NCBI RefSeq assembly: GCF_016899425.1
Contig: NZ_CP045994.1
Span: forward strand, 1,860,001-1,924,000
DNA length: 64,000 bases
Origin: Burkholderia sp. MS389
GTDB taxonomy: Bacteria > Pseudomonadota > Gammaproteobacteria > Burkholderiales > Burkholderiaceae
Reading direction: 5' to 3'
Shown here: positions 49,228 to 58,343 of the stretch, piece after piece
Layout of the letters: every line of letters begins with the position of its first letter
Position numbering within the stretch: the first letter of the stretch is position 1
Notes under the pieces: model-generated
What the model was told of the DNA's origin: nothing
Database searches by the model: none
Seen by the model: the letters and a program-made list of their open reading frames with translations, nothing else
Position numbers and translations under genes: made by a program

Positions 49228-52200
49228 TCAATCGATCTCCAGATTCCCGGCCGTTTCCACGCGCGGCGCCTCGCGCTTCGTCACCGCTGCATGCCGCCCG
49301 CGCCGGCCTATGGACACGACTACCCGAAACGCCACCGGCGCGAACACCAGCCCGAATATCGTCGCCGCCAGCACGCCCCCGAACGCGCCGGTCCCGATCG
49401 AACGCCGGCTTTCCGCACCCGCGCCGGTCGCCAGCACCAACGGCACGACGCCGAGCAGGAACGCCATCGACGTCATCACGATCGGCCGAAACCGCACGGC
49501 CGCGGCCTCCACCACAGCCTGCCGCAGCGGCACGCCGCGCCCGACGAGTTCGCGTGCGAACTGCACGATCAGAATCGCATTCTTCGCCGACAATCCGATC
49601 ACCGTAATCATCCCGACCTTGAAGTACACGTCGTTCGGCATCCCGCGAGCGAACGCCGCCGCCAACGCGCCCACGATGCCGAGCGGCACGATCGTCAGCA
49701 CCGACAGCGGAATCGTCCAGCTTTCATACAAGGCGGCGAGCGCCATGAACACCGCGAGCACCGACAACCCGACCAGCAGCGGCGTCTGCCGCTCGGCAAT
49801 CCGCTCCTCGCGCGCCGCGGCGACCCAGTCGTAACCGATCCCGGCCGGCAGCATGGCGGCCAGCCGCTCCATCTCCGCCATCGCCGCACCCGAACTGGTG
49901 TGGGTCGCCGCCCGGCCGCTGACGTCGAGCGACGGATAGCCGTCGTAGCGATTCAGCATCACGGGCCCGACCGTCCAGTGCGGCGCGGCGATGGCCGACA
50001 GCGGCACCATGTCCCCCGTCCGGTTCGGTACCGTCAGCGCCATCAGTTGCGCGTCGGTCGCACGCGCGGCCGGGTCGGCCTCGACGATCACGCGGCGCAT
50101 CCGGCCCGACGCCGGAAAATCGTTGATGTAGTTCGAGCCGAACGTGCCGCCGAGCAGCCCCGCGATGCGCTCGAACGGCACGCCGAGCGCATATGCTTTC
50201 GCGCGATCGACGTCGAGCTCGATGCGCGGCGCGTCCGGCAAGTCCTCGAAATGCACGGACGCGAGCGCCGGGTCCGCCTTTGCACGCGCGGCCAACTGCT
50301 CGCGGGCGGCCTTCAGCGCGTCGAGCCCGACCCCGCCGCGATCCTCGAGACGGAACGTGAAGCCGTCCGCGTGACCGATGCCGGGCACCGACGGCGGCAG
50401 CGTCGCCTGTACGTCGCCGTCGAGAATCGCGTCGAAACGCCGGTTGAGGCGATCGCGCAACGTCATCGCATCGACGTCGCGCTGCGCCCAGTCCTTCAGG
50501 TCGACGAATGCCATCCCGACGTTCTGCCCGCTGCCCGCGAAACTCCAGCCGATCACGCTCGTCACGTTCGCGACGGCCGGCTCCGCGCGCAGGATCGCCT
50601 CGACGCGCTGGACGACCGCGAGCGTGCGCGCCTGCGTGGCACCGGCCGGCAACTGGATCATCACCTGCAGCTGCCCCTGGTCCTCGGTCGGCAGGAAGCC
50701 GCCCGGCATCGTCCAGTACAGCAGCCCGCACACGGCCAAGAGTGCGACATAGATGCCGACGACCGCACCCGTGCGGCGTACCGCCGACACGGTGACGCGC
50801 CGATAGCTGGCCTCGGCGCGCGCGAACGCGACGCCGAAGCGGTCGGCCACGCGCGCGCCGAGGCTGCGGCGCGGCACGCCCCCGCCCCCGCCTTCGTGAC
50901 GGACGACCGGTTTCAGCAAATTCGCGCACAGCGCCGGCGTGAGCGACAGCGCCATGAACGACGACACGAGCATCGACGCGATCATCGACACCGCGAACTG
51001 CCGGTAGATGCCGCCGACGCTGCCCGGGAAGAACGCCATCGGCACGAACACGGCGGTCAGCACCGCGGTCACGCCGACGATCGCCCCGCCGATCCGCTTC
51101 ATCGCGTGCCGCGTCGCATCGCGCGGCGACACGCCCGCCTCCATCACCCGGTGCACGCTCTCGACGACGACGATCGCATCGTCCACGAGAATGCCGATCG
51201 CCAGCACGAGGCCGAACATCGTGAACACGTTGATCGACAGCCGGAACACCCACATCGCGACGAACGCGCCCATCAGCGTGACCGGAATCACGACGGTCGG
51301 CACGAGCGTGTAGCGCAGCTCGCGCAGGAACAGCCACATCACGCAGAACACCAGCACGACGGCCTCGACGAGCGTCAGCACGACTTCCCGGATGGCGATC
51401 TTCACGAAATGCGCGCCGTCGAACGGAATCTCGACCGCGACGCCCGGCGGCAGCGTCTTCGACAGCTCGGCAAGCCGGGCGCGGATCGCGTTCGACGTTT
51501 CGAGCGCGTTGCCGCGCGGGCCGAGCTGGATGCCGACGGTGGCCGCCGGACGGCCGTTCAGCCGCGAATAGAACGAATAGTCGTCGCGGCCGATTTCGAT
51601 GCGGGCGACATCGGCGACGCGCACGACCGAACCATCCTGCTTCGACTTCAGCACGATCCGGCCGAACTCCTCCGGCGACGTCAGCTGTCCCTTGACGACG
51701 ATCGTCGCGGTGAGCTGCTGGCCGCGCACGAACGGCGCATCGCCGATCGCGCCGGCCGTCACCGTCGCGTTCTGCACGCCGATCGCCGCGATCACGTCGT
51801 CGGCGCCGAGGTCGTATTCGCGCAACTTGCTGGGATCGAGCCAGACCCGCAGCGCCTCGTCGGCGTCCCACAACTGGGCCGCGCCGACCCCGGGCGCGCG
51901 CTTCAGCTCGCGCAGCACGTAACGGTTCAGATAGTCGCCGAGCTGGGCGGAGTCGCGCGTGCCGTCGGTCGACGTCAGCGTGACGAGCATCAGGAACGTG
52001 TTGGCCGCCTTGAACACGCCGATGCCCTGCTGCACGACCTGCTGCGGCAGCCGCGGCTCGACCTGCTTCAGCCGGTTGTTGACGTCGACGAGCGCGATGT
52101 CCGGATCGGTGCCGGGCGCGAACGTCACGTCGATCTCGAGATTGCCGTGACCGTCGCTGCTCGTCTCGTAGTACTGCAGCCCGTCGGCACCGTCGAGGCT

Positions 52201-52401
52201 TTCCTCGATGATGCTGCCGACGTCGGCGTCGACCGTCTCGGTCGACGCGCCCGGATAGGTCGCGGTGATCACGACGCGCGGCGGCGCAAGGCGCGGATAC
52301 TGCGCGATCGGCAATTGCGGAATGGCGAGCACGCCCGCGACGACGATCGCGAGCGCGACGATCCACGCGAACACCGGGCGGTCGATGAAGAACGATGGCA
52401 T
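49228..52401 (-). CDS. RND-family efflux transporter (HAE1 type), orphan
   Basis: 1057 residues, twelve membrane segments, two large periplasmic loops. MPSFFIDRPVFAWIVALAI at the start and the proton-relay pair in AIGILVDDAIVVVE are typical of AcrB/MexB-like drug pumps. No membrane-fusion or outer-membrane partner gene is adjacent, so it must borrow one or use the distant set. It follows the yejF-like gene by 46 bases in the same direction, an unusual pairing. Confidence 0.92.
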   Translation of the reverse strand: MPSFFIDRPVFAWIVALAIVVAGVLAIPQLPIAQYPRLAPPRVVITATYPGASTETVDADVGSIIEESLDGADGLQYYETSSDGHGNLEIDVTFAPGTDPDIALVDVNNRLKQVEPRLPQQVVQQGIGVFKAANTFLMLVTLTSTDGTRDSAQLGDYLNRYVLRELKRAPGVGAAQLWDADEALRVWLDPSKLREYDLGADDVIAAIGVQNATVTAGAIGDAPFVRGQQLTATIVVKGQLTSPEEFGRIVLKSKQDGSVVRVADVARIEIGRDDYSFYSRLNGRPAATVGIQLGPRGNALETSNAIRARLAELSKTLPPGVAVEIPFDGAHFVKIAIREVVLTLVEAVVLVFCVMWLFLRELRYTLVPTVVIPVTLMGAFVAMWVFRLSINVFTMFGLVLAIGILVDDAIVVVESVHRVMEAGVSPRDATRHAMKRIGGAIVGVTAVLTAVFVPMAFFPGSVGGIYRQFAVSMIASMLVSSFMALSLTPALCANLLKPVVRHEGGGGGVPRRSLGARVADRFGVAFARAEASYRRVTVSAVRRTGAVVGIYVALLAVCGLLYWTMPGGFLPTEDQGQLQVMIQLPAGATQARTLAVVQRVEAILRAEPAVANVTSVIGWSFAGSGQNVGMAFVDLKDWAQRDVDAMTLRDRLNRRFDAILDGDVQATLPPSVPGIGHADGFTFRLEDRGGVGLDALKAAREQLAARAKADPALASVHFEDLPDAPRIELDVDRAKAYALGVPFERIAGLLGGTFGSNYINDFPASGRMRRVIVEADPAARATDAQLMALTVPNRTGDMVPLSAIAAPHWTVGPVMLNRYDGYPSLDVSGRAATHTSSGAAMAEMERLAAMLPAGIGYDWVAAAREERIAERQTPLLVGLSVLAVFMALAALYESWTIPLSVLTIVPLGIVGALAAAFARGMPNDVYFKVGMITVIGLSAKNAILIVQFARELVGRGVPLRQAVVEAAAVRFRPIVMTSMAFLLGVVPLVLATGAGAESRRSIGTGAFGGVLAATIFGLVFAPVAFRVVVSIGRRGRHAAVTKREAPRVETAGNLEID

Positions 52402-52447
52402 CGGCGTGCGTCAGCGAACGGTGCAGGCGCGCCGCGCCCGCTTCACG

Positions 52448-54091
52448 TCACTCATCCGCGCCCCCTTCCCGCTGCAGCGGACCCGGTTCCGGTGCGAGCA
52501 TCGACGACGCGAGCAGCGCCTGCGTATACGGGTGGGACGGCGCGTGCAACACGTCGAGCGTATCGCCCTCCTCGACCACGCGCCCCGCCTTCATCACGAT
52601 GACCCGATGGGCCATCGCGCGCATCACCGCGAGATCGTGCGTGATGAACAGGTAGCTCAGTTGATACTTCTTTTGCAGGTTCGTCAGCAGATTCAGCACC
52701 TGCTTCTGGATCGACACGTCGAGCGCGCTCGTCGGCTCGTCCAGCACCAGCAGCTCCGGCTCGACGGCCAGCGCGCGCGCAATCGCGATGCGCTGACGCT
52801 GGCCGCCGGAAAATTCGTGCGGATAGCGAAGCATCGCGTCGGCCGGCAGGCCGACCTCCTGCAGCAAGGCAGCGACCCGCGTGCGCCGCGTGGCGCCGGC
52901 CACCTCCGGCCGGTGCACGGCAAGCCCCTCGCCGACGATCTGCTCGACCGTCATGCGCGGCGACAGCGAGCCGAACGGATCCTGGAACACGACCTGCATG
53001 CGGCCGTACAGCGCGCGCCGGCCGCGTGTCGTGCGCAGCGACGCCAGCGGCATGCCGTCGATCTCGATGCCGCCCGACGCCGGCCGCTGCAGGCCGAGCA
53101 CGGCCGCCGCCAGCGTCGATTTCCCCGACCCGGATTCGCCGACGATCCCGAGCGTCTCGCCGCGCCGCAGGCTCAGCTTCACGTCGTGCACGGCCCGGAA
53201 CGCCGTCTTGCCGAACACCGCGCGCCAGCCCTTCGTCGCGATGCGGTAATCGACGGCGAGTTGCCGCACGTCGAGGATCGTCTGCGCACCGGCCGCGACC
53301 GGTTCGACCGCACGTTGCGGCGCGCTGTCGAGCAGCCGGCGCGTGTACGCGTGTTGCGGCGCGGCGAACAGCGCGCCGGTCGTGTTCGTTTCGACGAGCA
53401 CGCCCTGCTCCATCACGGCCACGCGCTCCGCGAAGCGCCGCACGAGATTCAGGTCGTGCGTGATCAGCAGCACGGCCATCCCGCGCGCGGCGGCCTCCTG
53501 TTCCTGTAGTTCGATCAGCAGGTCGACGATCTGCTGGCGCACCGTCACGTCGAGCGCCGTCGTCGGCTCGTCCGCGAGCAACAGCCGCGGCCGGCACGCG
53601 AGCGCCATCGCGATCATCGCGCGTTGCCGCTGGCCGCCCGACAACTGGTGCGGAAAACTGTCGATGCGCCGCTCCGGCTCCGGAATCCCGGTGCGCCGCA
53701 GCAGCGCGATGCCGCGCTCGCGCGCGTCGCCCGGCCGCAGTCCCTCGTGCAGCCGCAGGCTCTCGGCGATCTGCTTGCCGATCGTATACAGCGGATTGAG
53801 CGCCGTCATCGGCTCCTGGAACACCATCGCGATATCGGCGCCGCGGATGCCGCGCATCTGCTGCTCGGTCTTCGCGAGCAGATCCTCGCCGTCGAACAGC
53901 ATCTGTCCCGACAGCGTCGCCTGCTGCGCGAGCCGCAGGATCGACAGCGCCGTCACGCTCTTGCCCGAGCCCGACTCGCCGACGAGCGCCACGCGCTCGC
54001 CGCGCCCGACCGCGAGGCTCAGGTCCTGCACGGCGGCTTTCGCGCCGAAGTGCGCGGAAAACCGTCGAATGTCCAGCAAAGGAGTCGTCAT
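52448..54091 (-). CDS. yejF: Peptide ABC importer ATPase with two nucleotide-binding domains (YejF-like)
   Basis: 547 residues. Two complete ATPase domains: the first has GESGSGKSV (about 38-46), SGGQRQRAMIA and LLLADEPTTALD; the second repeats GESGSGKST, SGGQRQRIAIA and LLVLDEPTSALD near 465. The fused DppD-DppF plan is that of YejF. GGGGAG upstream and an ATGA overlap with yejE support the start. Confidence 0.93.
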   Translation of the reverse strand: MTTPLLDIRRFSAHFGAKAAVQDLSLAVGRGERVALVGESGSGKSVTALSILRLAQQATLSGQMLFDGEDLLAKTEQQMRGIRGADIAMVFQEPMTALNPLYTIGKQIAESLRLHEGLRPGDARERGIALLRRTGIPEPERRIDSFPHQLSGGQRQRAMIAMALACRPRLLLADEPTTALDVTVRQQIVDLLIELQEQEAAARGMAVLLITHDLNLVRRFAERVAVMEQGVLVETNTTGALFAAPQHAYTRRLLDSAPQRAVEPVAAGAQTILDVRQLAVDYRIATKGWRAVFGKTAFRAVHDVKLSLRRGETLGIVGESGSGKSTLAAAVLGLQRPASGGIEIDGMPLASLRTTRGRRALYGRMQVVFQDPFGSLSPRMTVEQIVGEGLAVHRPEVAGATRRTRVAALLQEVGLPADAMLRYPHEFSGGQRQRIAIARALAVEPELLVLDEPTSALDVSIQKQVLNLLTNLQKKYQLSYLFITHDLAVMRAMAHRVIVMKAGRVVEEGDTLDVLHAPSHPYTQALLASSMLAPEPGPLQREGGADE

Positions 54092-55203
54092 CGTTGCTCC
54101 CCGCCGAAGGCCGAGCCGCGCGCGCGCGTGTCGAGCGCATTGCGCAGCGCGTCGCCCATGAACGTGAGCAGCAGCAGCGTGACGACCAGCGCCGAGAACG
54201 CGGAGATCGAGATCCACCACGCGTCGAGGTAGTTCTTGCCTTCCTGCAGTAGTTCGCCGAGGCTCGGCGTCGGCGGCTGCACGCCGAGGCCGAGGAAGTC
54301 GAGGCTCGTCAGCGACAGGATCGCCGCACTCATCCGGAACGGCAGGAACGTGATCACCGGCGTCAGGCTGTTCGGCAGCACGTGCCGCCACATGATCTGC
54401 CAGTTCGACAGTCCCATCGTGCGTGCGGCCTTCACGTAGTCGAGCGCGCGGTTGCGCAGGAACTCCGCGCGCACGTAGTCGGACAGCACGAGCCAGCCGA
54501 ACATCGACAGCAGGACGAACAGCAGCCACAGCGACGGCTCGAAGATCGACGCGAAGATGATCAGCAGGTACAGGTCGGGCAGCGCGCTCCAGATCTCGAT
54601 CAGGCGCTGCCCGACGAGATCGGTGCGCCCGCCGTAGAAGCCCTGCAGCGCGCCCGTCAGCACGCCGATCGCGACGCCCGAAACCGTCAGCGCGAACGCC
54701 ATCAGCACCGACAGCCGAAATCCGTACAGCAGCCGCGCGAGCACGTCGCGGCCGAACTGGTCGGTGCCGAGCCAGTTGCTCGCGGACGGCGGCGCCGGAT
54801 ACGGCCGCGACGCGAAATAGTCGATCGTGTCGTAGCGGTAGCGGTTCGGCGGGTAGATCGCGAAGTTGTCGTGCGACTCGATCTTCGCGCGGATGTATGG
54901 ATCGAGATAGTTGGTCTTCGCCGGGAAATCGCCGCCGAACTGCGTCTCCGGATAGTCCTTCACGATCGGGAAATAGAAATGCCCGTCGTAGCGCACCACC
55001 AGCGGCCGGTCGTTCGACAGTCCTTCGGCCAGCAGGCTGAGCGCGAACAGCGTGGCAAAGATCACGAGGCTCCAGTAGCCGAGCCGCTGCGCGCGAAACC
55101 GCCGCCACGTGCGTCGCCATGGCGACGGCGACGCCGCGCATGCGACGGCGGCCGGATCAGTGGTCCAGGCGGTTGAACTGGATACGGGGGTCGACGAGGA
55201 CAT
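54088..55203 (-). CDS. yejE: Peptide ABC importer permease (YejE-like)
   Basis: 371 residues. A long periplasmic insertion after the first membrane segment (DGHFYFPIVKDYPETQFGGDF) distinguishes YejE from DppC; the EAA motif is KAARTMGLSNWQIMWRHVLPNSL. Start uncertain: the ATG at 55203 overlaps yejB by 47 bases and lacks a good ribosome-binding site, suggesting coupled translation. Confidence 0.9.
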   Translation of the reverse strand: MSSSTPVSSSTAWTTDPAAVACAASPSPWRRTWRRFRAQRLGYWSLVIFATLFALSLLAEGLSNDRPLVVRYDGHFYFPIVKDYPETQFGGDFPAKTNYLDPYIRAKIESHDNFAIYPPNRYRYDTIDYFASRPYPAPPSASNWLGTDQFGRDVLARLLYGFRLSVLMAFALTVSGVAIGVLTGALQGFYGGRTDLVGQRLIEIWSALPDLYLLIIFASIFEPSLWLLFVLLSMFGWLVLSDYVRAEFLRNRALDYVKAARTMGLSNWQIMWRHVLPNSLTPVITFLPFRMSAAILSLTSLDFLGLGVQPPTPSLGELLQEGKNYLDAWWISISAFSALVVTLLLLTFMGDALRNALDTRARGSAFGGEQR

Positions 55204-56209
55204 AGCAGACGTCAGCAATGAGTTTGGTCAGAAGGCCGATGAGCGTGAACAGGAACAGCGAACCGAGCACCACCGGATAGTCGCGGCGAATCACCGAGTC
55301 GTACGAGAGCTGCCCCATCCCGTCGAGCGAGAACAGCGTCTCGATCAGCAGGTTGCCGTTCAGGAAGGCGCCGACGAACGCGGCCGGCAACCCGGTGAGC
55401 AGCGGGATCGCCGCATTGCGCAGTACGTGCTTCCACAGCACGTCGCGCTCCGGCGCGCCCTTCGCGCGTGCGGTCAGCACGTATTGCCGGCCGATTTCAT
55501 CGAGGAACGTGTTCTTCGTGAGAATCGTGACGATCGCGAAATTGCCGACCACCGACGCCGTCACCGGCAACGCGATATGCCACAGATAGTCGAGAGCCTT
55601 GCCGATCAGCGTCAGCTCGTCGAAGTCGTCCGAGGTCAGGCCGCGCATCGGAAACACCTGCCAGAACGTGCCGCCGCCGAACAGCATCAGCAGCAGCACG
55701 CCGAGCACGAAGCCCGGAATCGCGTAGCCGGCGAGCACGAGCACGCTCGTTACCGTGTCGAAACGCGAGCCGTTGCGCACGGCCTTCGCGATGCCGAGCG
55801 GCACCGACACGAAGTACGTGAGGATCACCGTCCACAAGCCCAGCGTGATCGACACCGGCAGCTTCGAGCGGATCACGGCCCATACGCTGCGGTGCGCGAA
55901 ATAGGACTGCCCGAGGTCGAACGTCGCATAGCTTTTCAGCATCAGCGCGTAGCGTTCGAGCGGCGGTTTGTCGAAGCCGAACTGCTTGCGGATCTGCGCG
56001 ATCTGCTGCGGATCGACGCCCTGGCTGCCGTGGTAGCCGCCCCCGCCTCCGCCCGCCTCGCCTCCACGCGCGCTGCCGTGGCGCAATTGCGTGAGCACCT
56101 GCTCGACCGGGCCGCCCGGCACGAATTGCGTAACCGCGAACGTGATCGTCACGACGCCGATCAGCGTCGGGATCATCAGCAGCAGGCGCCTCAATATGTA
56201 TGCAAGCAT
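55157..56209 (-). CDS. yejB: Peptide ABC importer permease (YejB-like)
   Basis: 350 residues. MLAYILRRLLLMIPTLIGV is the typical DppB/YejB start, and an unusual Gly-rich insert (GGEAGGGGGGYHGSQG) sits in the first periplasmic loop. The EAA motif is TARAKGAPERDVLWKHVLRNA. It is 13 bases after the binding-protein gene. Confidence 0.92.
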   Translation of the reverse strand: MLAYILRRLLLMIPTLIGVVTITFAVTQFVPGGPVEQVLTQLRHGSARGGEAGGGGGGYHGSQGVDPQQIAQIRKQFGFDKPPLERYALMLKSYATFDLGQSYFAHRSVWAVIRSKLPVSITLGLWTVILTYFVSVPLGIAKAVRNGSRFDTVTSVLVLAGYAIPGFVLGVLLLMLFGGGTFWQVFPMRGLTSDDFDELTLIGKALDYLWHIALPVTASVVGNFAIVTILTKNTFLDEIGRQYVLTARAKGAPERDVLWKHVLRNAAIPLLTGLPAAFVGAFLNGNLLIETLFSLDGMGQLSYDSVIRRDYPVVLGSLFLFTLIGLLTKLIADVCYVLVDPRIQFNRLDH

Positions 56210-56222
56210 CGTCGCTCCCTCG

Positions 56223-58103
56223 TCAGGCCGCGGCGGCGGGTTGTGGCCGTGCTGCCGGCTTCTTCACGTACCAGTAGTCGATGATCCAGTCCTCGTACTG
56301 ATAGGAAGCCGGCACGACCGGCGGATGGCCGAGCGTCGTCTTGTACGCGATCCGCGCGTTCGGCATGTAGTACTGCGGAACGAGCACGTACAGGTTGATC
56401 AGCACGCGGTCGAGCGCGTGCGTGGCCGTCTCGAGATCGTCGAGCGTATTGGCCGCAAGCGCCGCGCGGATCAGCGCATCGACGGCCTTCGACTTCACGC
56501 CCGGATAGTTCTCCGAGCCCGGCTGCGATGCGGCCTCGCTGCCGAAACGACGCGTCAGTTCCGCGCCCGGGATCGTCACGGGCGAGTAGATATACGTCGT
56601 CATGTCGTACTCGAAATTGTCGAGCCGCTTCTGGTAGAGCGCGCTGTCGATCTCGTGCAGGTACGCATGGATGCCGAGCGTCGCGAGCGCCTGCGTGTAC
56701 GGCAGGATCAGGCGATCCATGCCGGGCTGGTCGTCGATGATCTCGATCGACATCGGCGTGCCGTTCGCGTCGCGCAGCGCGCCGTCCCGGTAGTGCCAGC
56801 CAGCCTGAGCGAGCAGGTCGCGCGCTTGCTTGAGGTTCGCGCGCAGCGAGCCCGGCGGCAACGTCGACGGCTGCTTGACCATCGGGCCGAACACCTCCGG
56901 CGGCAGCGTCGAGCGGTACGGTTCGAGCAGCGCGAGTTCCTTCGCGCTCGGCATGCCCGACGCGGCGAACGGGCTCGCGTCCCAGAAGCTGTTGGTGCGG
57001 CGGTACTGCCCGTAGAACATCATCCGGCTCATCCAGTCGAAGTCGAATGCCAGCGCAAGCGCGTGCCGCACGCGCACGTCCTGGAACATCGGTTTGCGCA
57101 GGTTCATCAGGAAGCCCTGCATCTGCGCGGGGCCGTCCGGGAACTCGCCCCTCTTCAGCATGCCGTTGCCGAAATTCTTGCCGACGTACTTGCGCGCCCA
57201 CTGCGTCGAGCTGTACTCCATTCGCGCATCGACATCGCCGGCCTTGAACGCCTCGAGCGCCGTGTACTGGTCGAGATACAGCTTGAACGACACGCGTGCG
57301 AAACGGAACATCCCGCGCCGCGACGGCAGGTTCGCGGCCCAGTAGTGCGGGTTGCGCACGTACGCGATCTGCTTGTCGTTCCTGCGCTGCTCGATCAGGT
57401 ACGCGCCGCTCGCGATCGGCGGCTCGTTCGCGATCTGGTCGAACGGCGGCCGCGTACCGTCCGCGTGTTGCCCCCACTTCGGCGAGAACACCGGCAGGTC
57501 GCCCGCGATCAGCGCGGCGTCGCGCTCCGCGTGCCTGAACTCGAAGCGGATCGTGTGGCCGTCGACGACCACTGCGCGCCGGATGATCGAGAACTGCGCG
57601 TTGTACAGCGGCGACGCCTGCGGGCTCGTCAGCGTATCGAACGAATACTTGACGTCGGCCGCGGTGATCGGGTCGCCGTTCGAGAAGCGCGCGGCCGGGT
57701 TGATGTGGAACGTGGCCGACTGCCCGTCGGGCGCCACCTCGACGTCGTCGGCAATCAACGCGTATTCGGACGCGAGTTCGTCCCAGCTGCGCTGCATCAG
57801 CGTGTCGAACATCAGGTTCTTGATGTCCGGTGCGGGCGAGCCGCGCACGAGGAACGGGTTCAGCGAGTCGTAGCTCTGCGCTTCGTCGTAGTTTTCGAAG
57901 TTGAGCGCGCCGGTGTCCGGCGCCTGTGGGTCCGCATAATCGAAATGCGCAAAGTCCGGCGGGTATTTCGGCTGGTCGTATTGCGCGATCGCCGACACCG
58001 CGAGCGCCGCACGTGGCATGGCGCTACCCGACACGAGCAGCACGGCGCATGCGAACAGCGCCGCGCGCGGCACGCCTGCCCATCGCCATTTCAACAGTTT
58101 CAT
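56223..58103 (-). CDS. yejA: Periplasmic peptide-binding protein (YejA-like)
   Basis: 626 residues with a signal peptide (AALFACAVLLVSG...ALA) and the SBP_bac_5 fold. NFENYDEAQSYDSLNPFLVRG and FSNGDPITAADVKYSFDTL are typical of the YejA branch, whose E. coli member imports the peptide-nucleotide antibiotic microcin C. The four yej genes form one operon. Here the natural ligand may be the peptide or metallophore taken up by the neighbouring receptors. Confidence 0.92.
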   Translation of the reverse strand: MKLLKWRWAGVPRAALFACAVLLVSGSAMPRAALAVSAIAQYDQPKYPPDFAHFDYADPQAPDTGALNFENYDEAQSYDSLNPFLVRGSPAPDIKNLMFDTLMQRSWDELASEYALIADDVEVAPDGQSATFHINPAARFSNGDPITAADVKYSFDTLTSPQASPLYNAQFSIIRRAVVVDGHTIRFEFRHAERDAALIAGDLPVFSPKWGQHADGTRPPFDQIANEPPIASGAYLIEQRRNDKQIAYVRNPHYWAANLPSRRGMFRFARVSFKLYLDQYTALEAFKAGDVDARMEYSSTQWARKYVGKNFGNGMLKRGEFPDGPAQMQGFLMNLRKPMFQDVRVRHALALAFDFDWMSRMMFYGQYRRTNSFWDASPFAASGMPSAKELALLEPYRSTLPPEVFGPMVKQPSTLPPGSLRANLKQARDLLAQAGWHYRDGALRDANGTPMSIEIIDDQPGMDRLILPYTQALATLGIHAYLHEIDSALYQKRLDNFEYDMTTYIYSPVTIPGAELTRRFGSEAASQPGSENYPGVKSKAVDALIRAALAANTLDDLETATHALDRVLINLYVLVPQYYMPNARIAYKTTLGHPPVVPASYQYEDWIIDYWYVKKPAARPQPAAAA

Positions 58104-58270
58104 GGTCGGTCTGTCCGAAAGCGTGCGGGCGCGAGGCCTGCGCGCGGTAGATTCCTGTGCAGGTTGCCGCGTGCCACCTGCATCCCACTGGTTGTTCGTG
58201 CTGAAAACGATCCTGCGAACTGCATCGCCGCACGTCCCGGTTGCAGGCCGTCGTGGCGCCAGGCGAAAAA

Positions 58271-58310
58271 GGGCCGCTCCAAAAAATGGGGAGGTGGACG
58301 TGGAGCGGCC
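58271..58310 (-). terminator. Terminator of the second receptor gene
   Basis: GGCCGCTCC (58272-58280) and GGAGCGGCC (58302-58310) form a perfect 9-bp stem with a 21-base loop; on the minus strand the stem is followed by CTTTTTC. It lies 34 bases after the receptor's stop and separates it from yejA. Confidence 0.65.
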
Positions 58311-58343
58311 GGTCTAAAGCCTATCGGTGCATCGCAATCGCCA

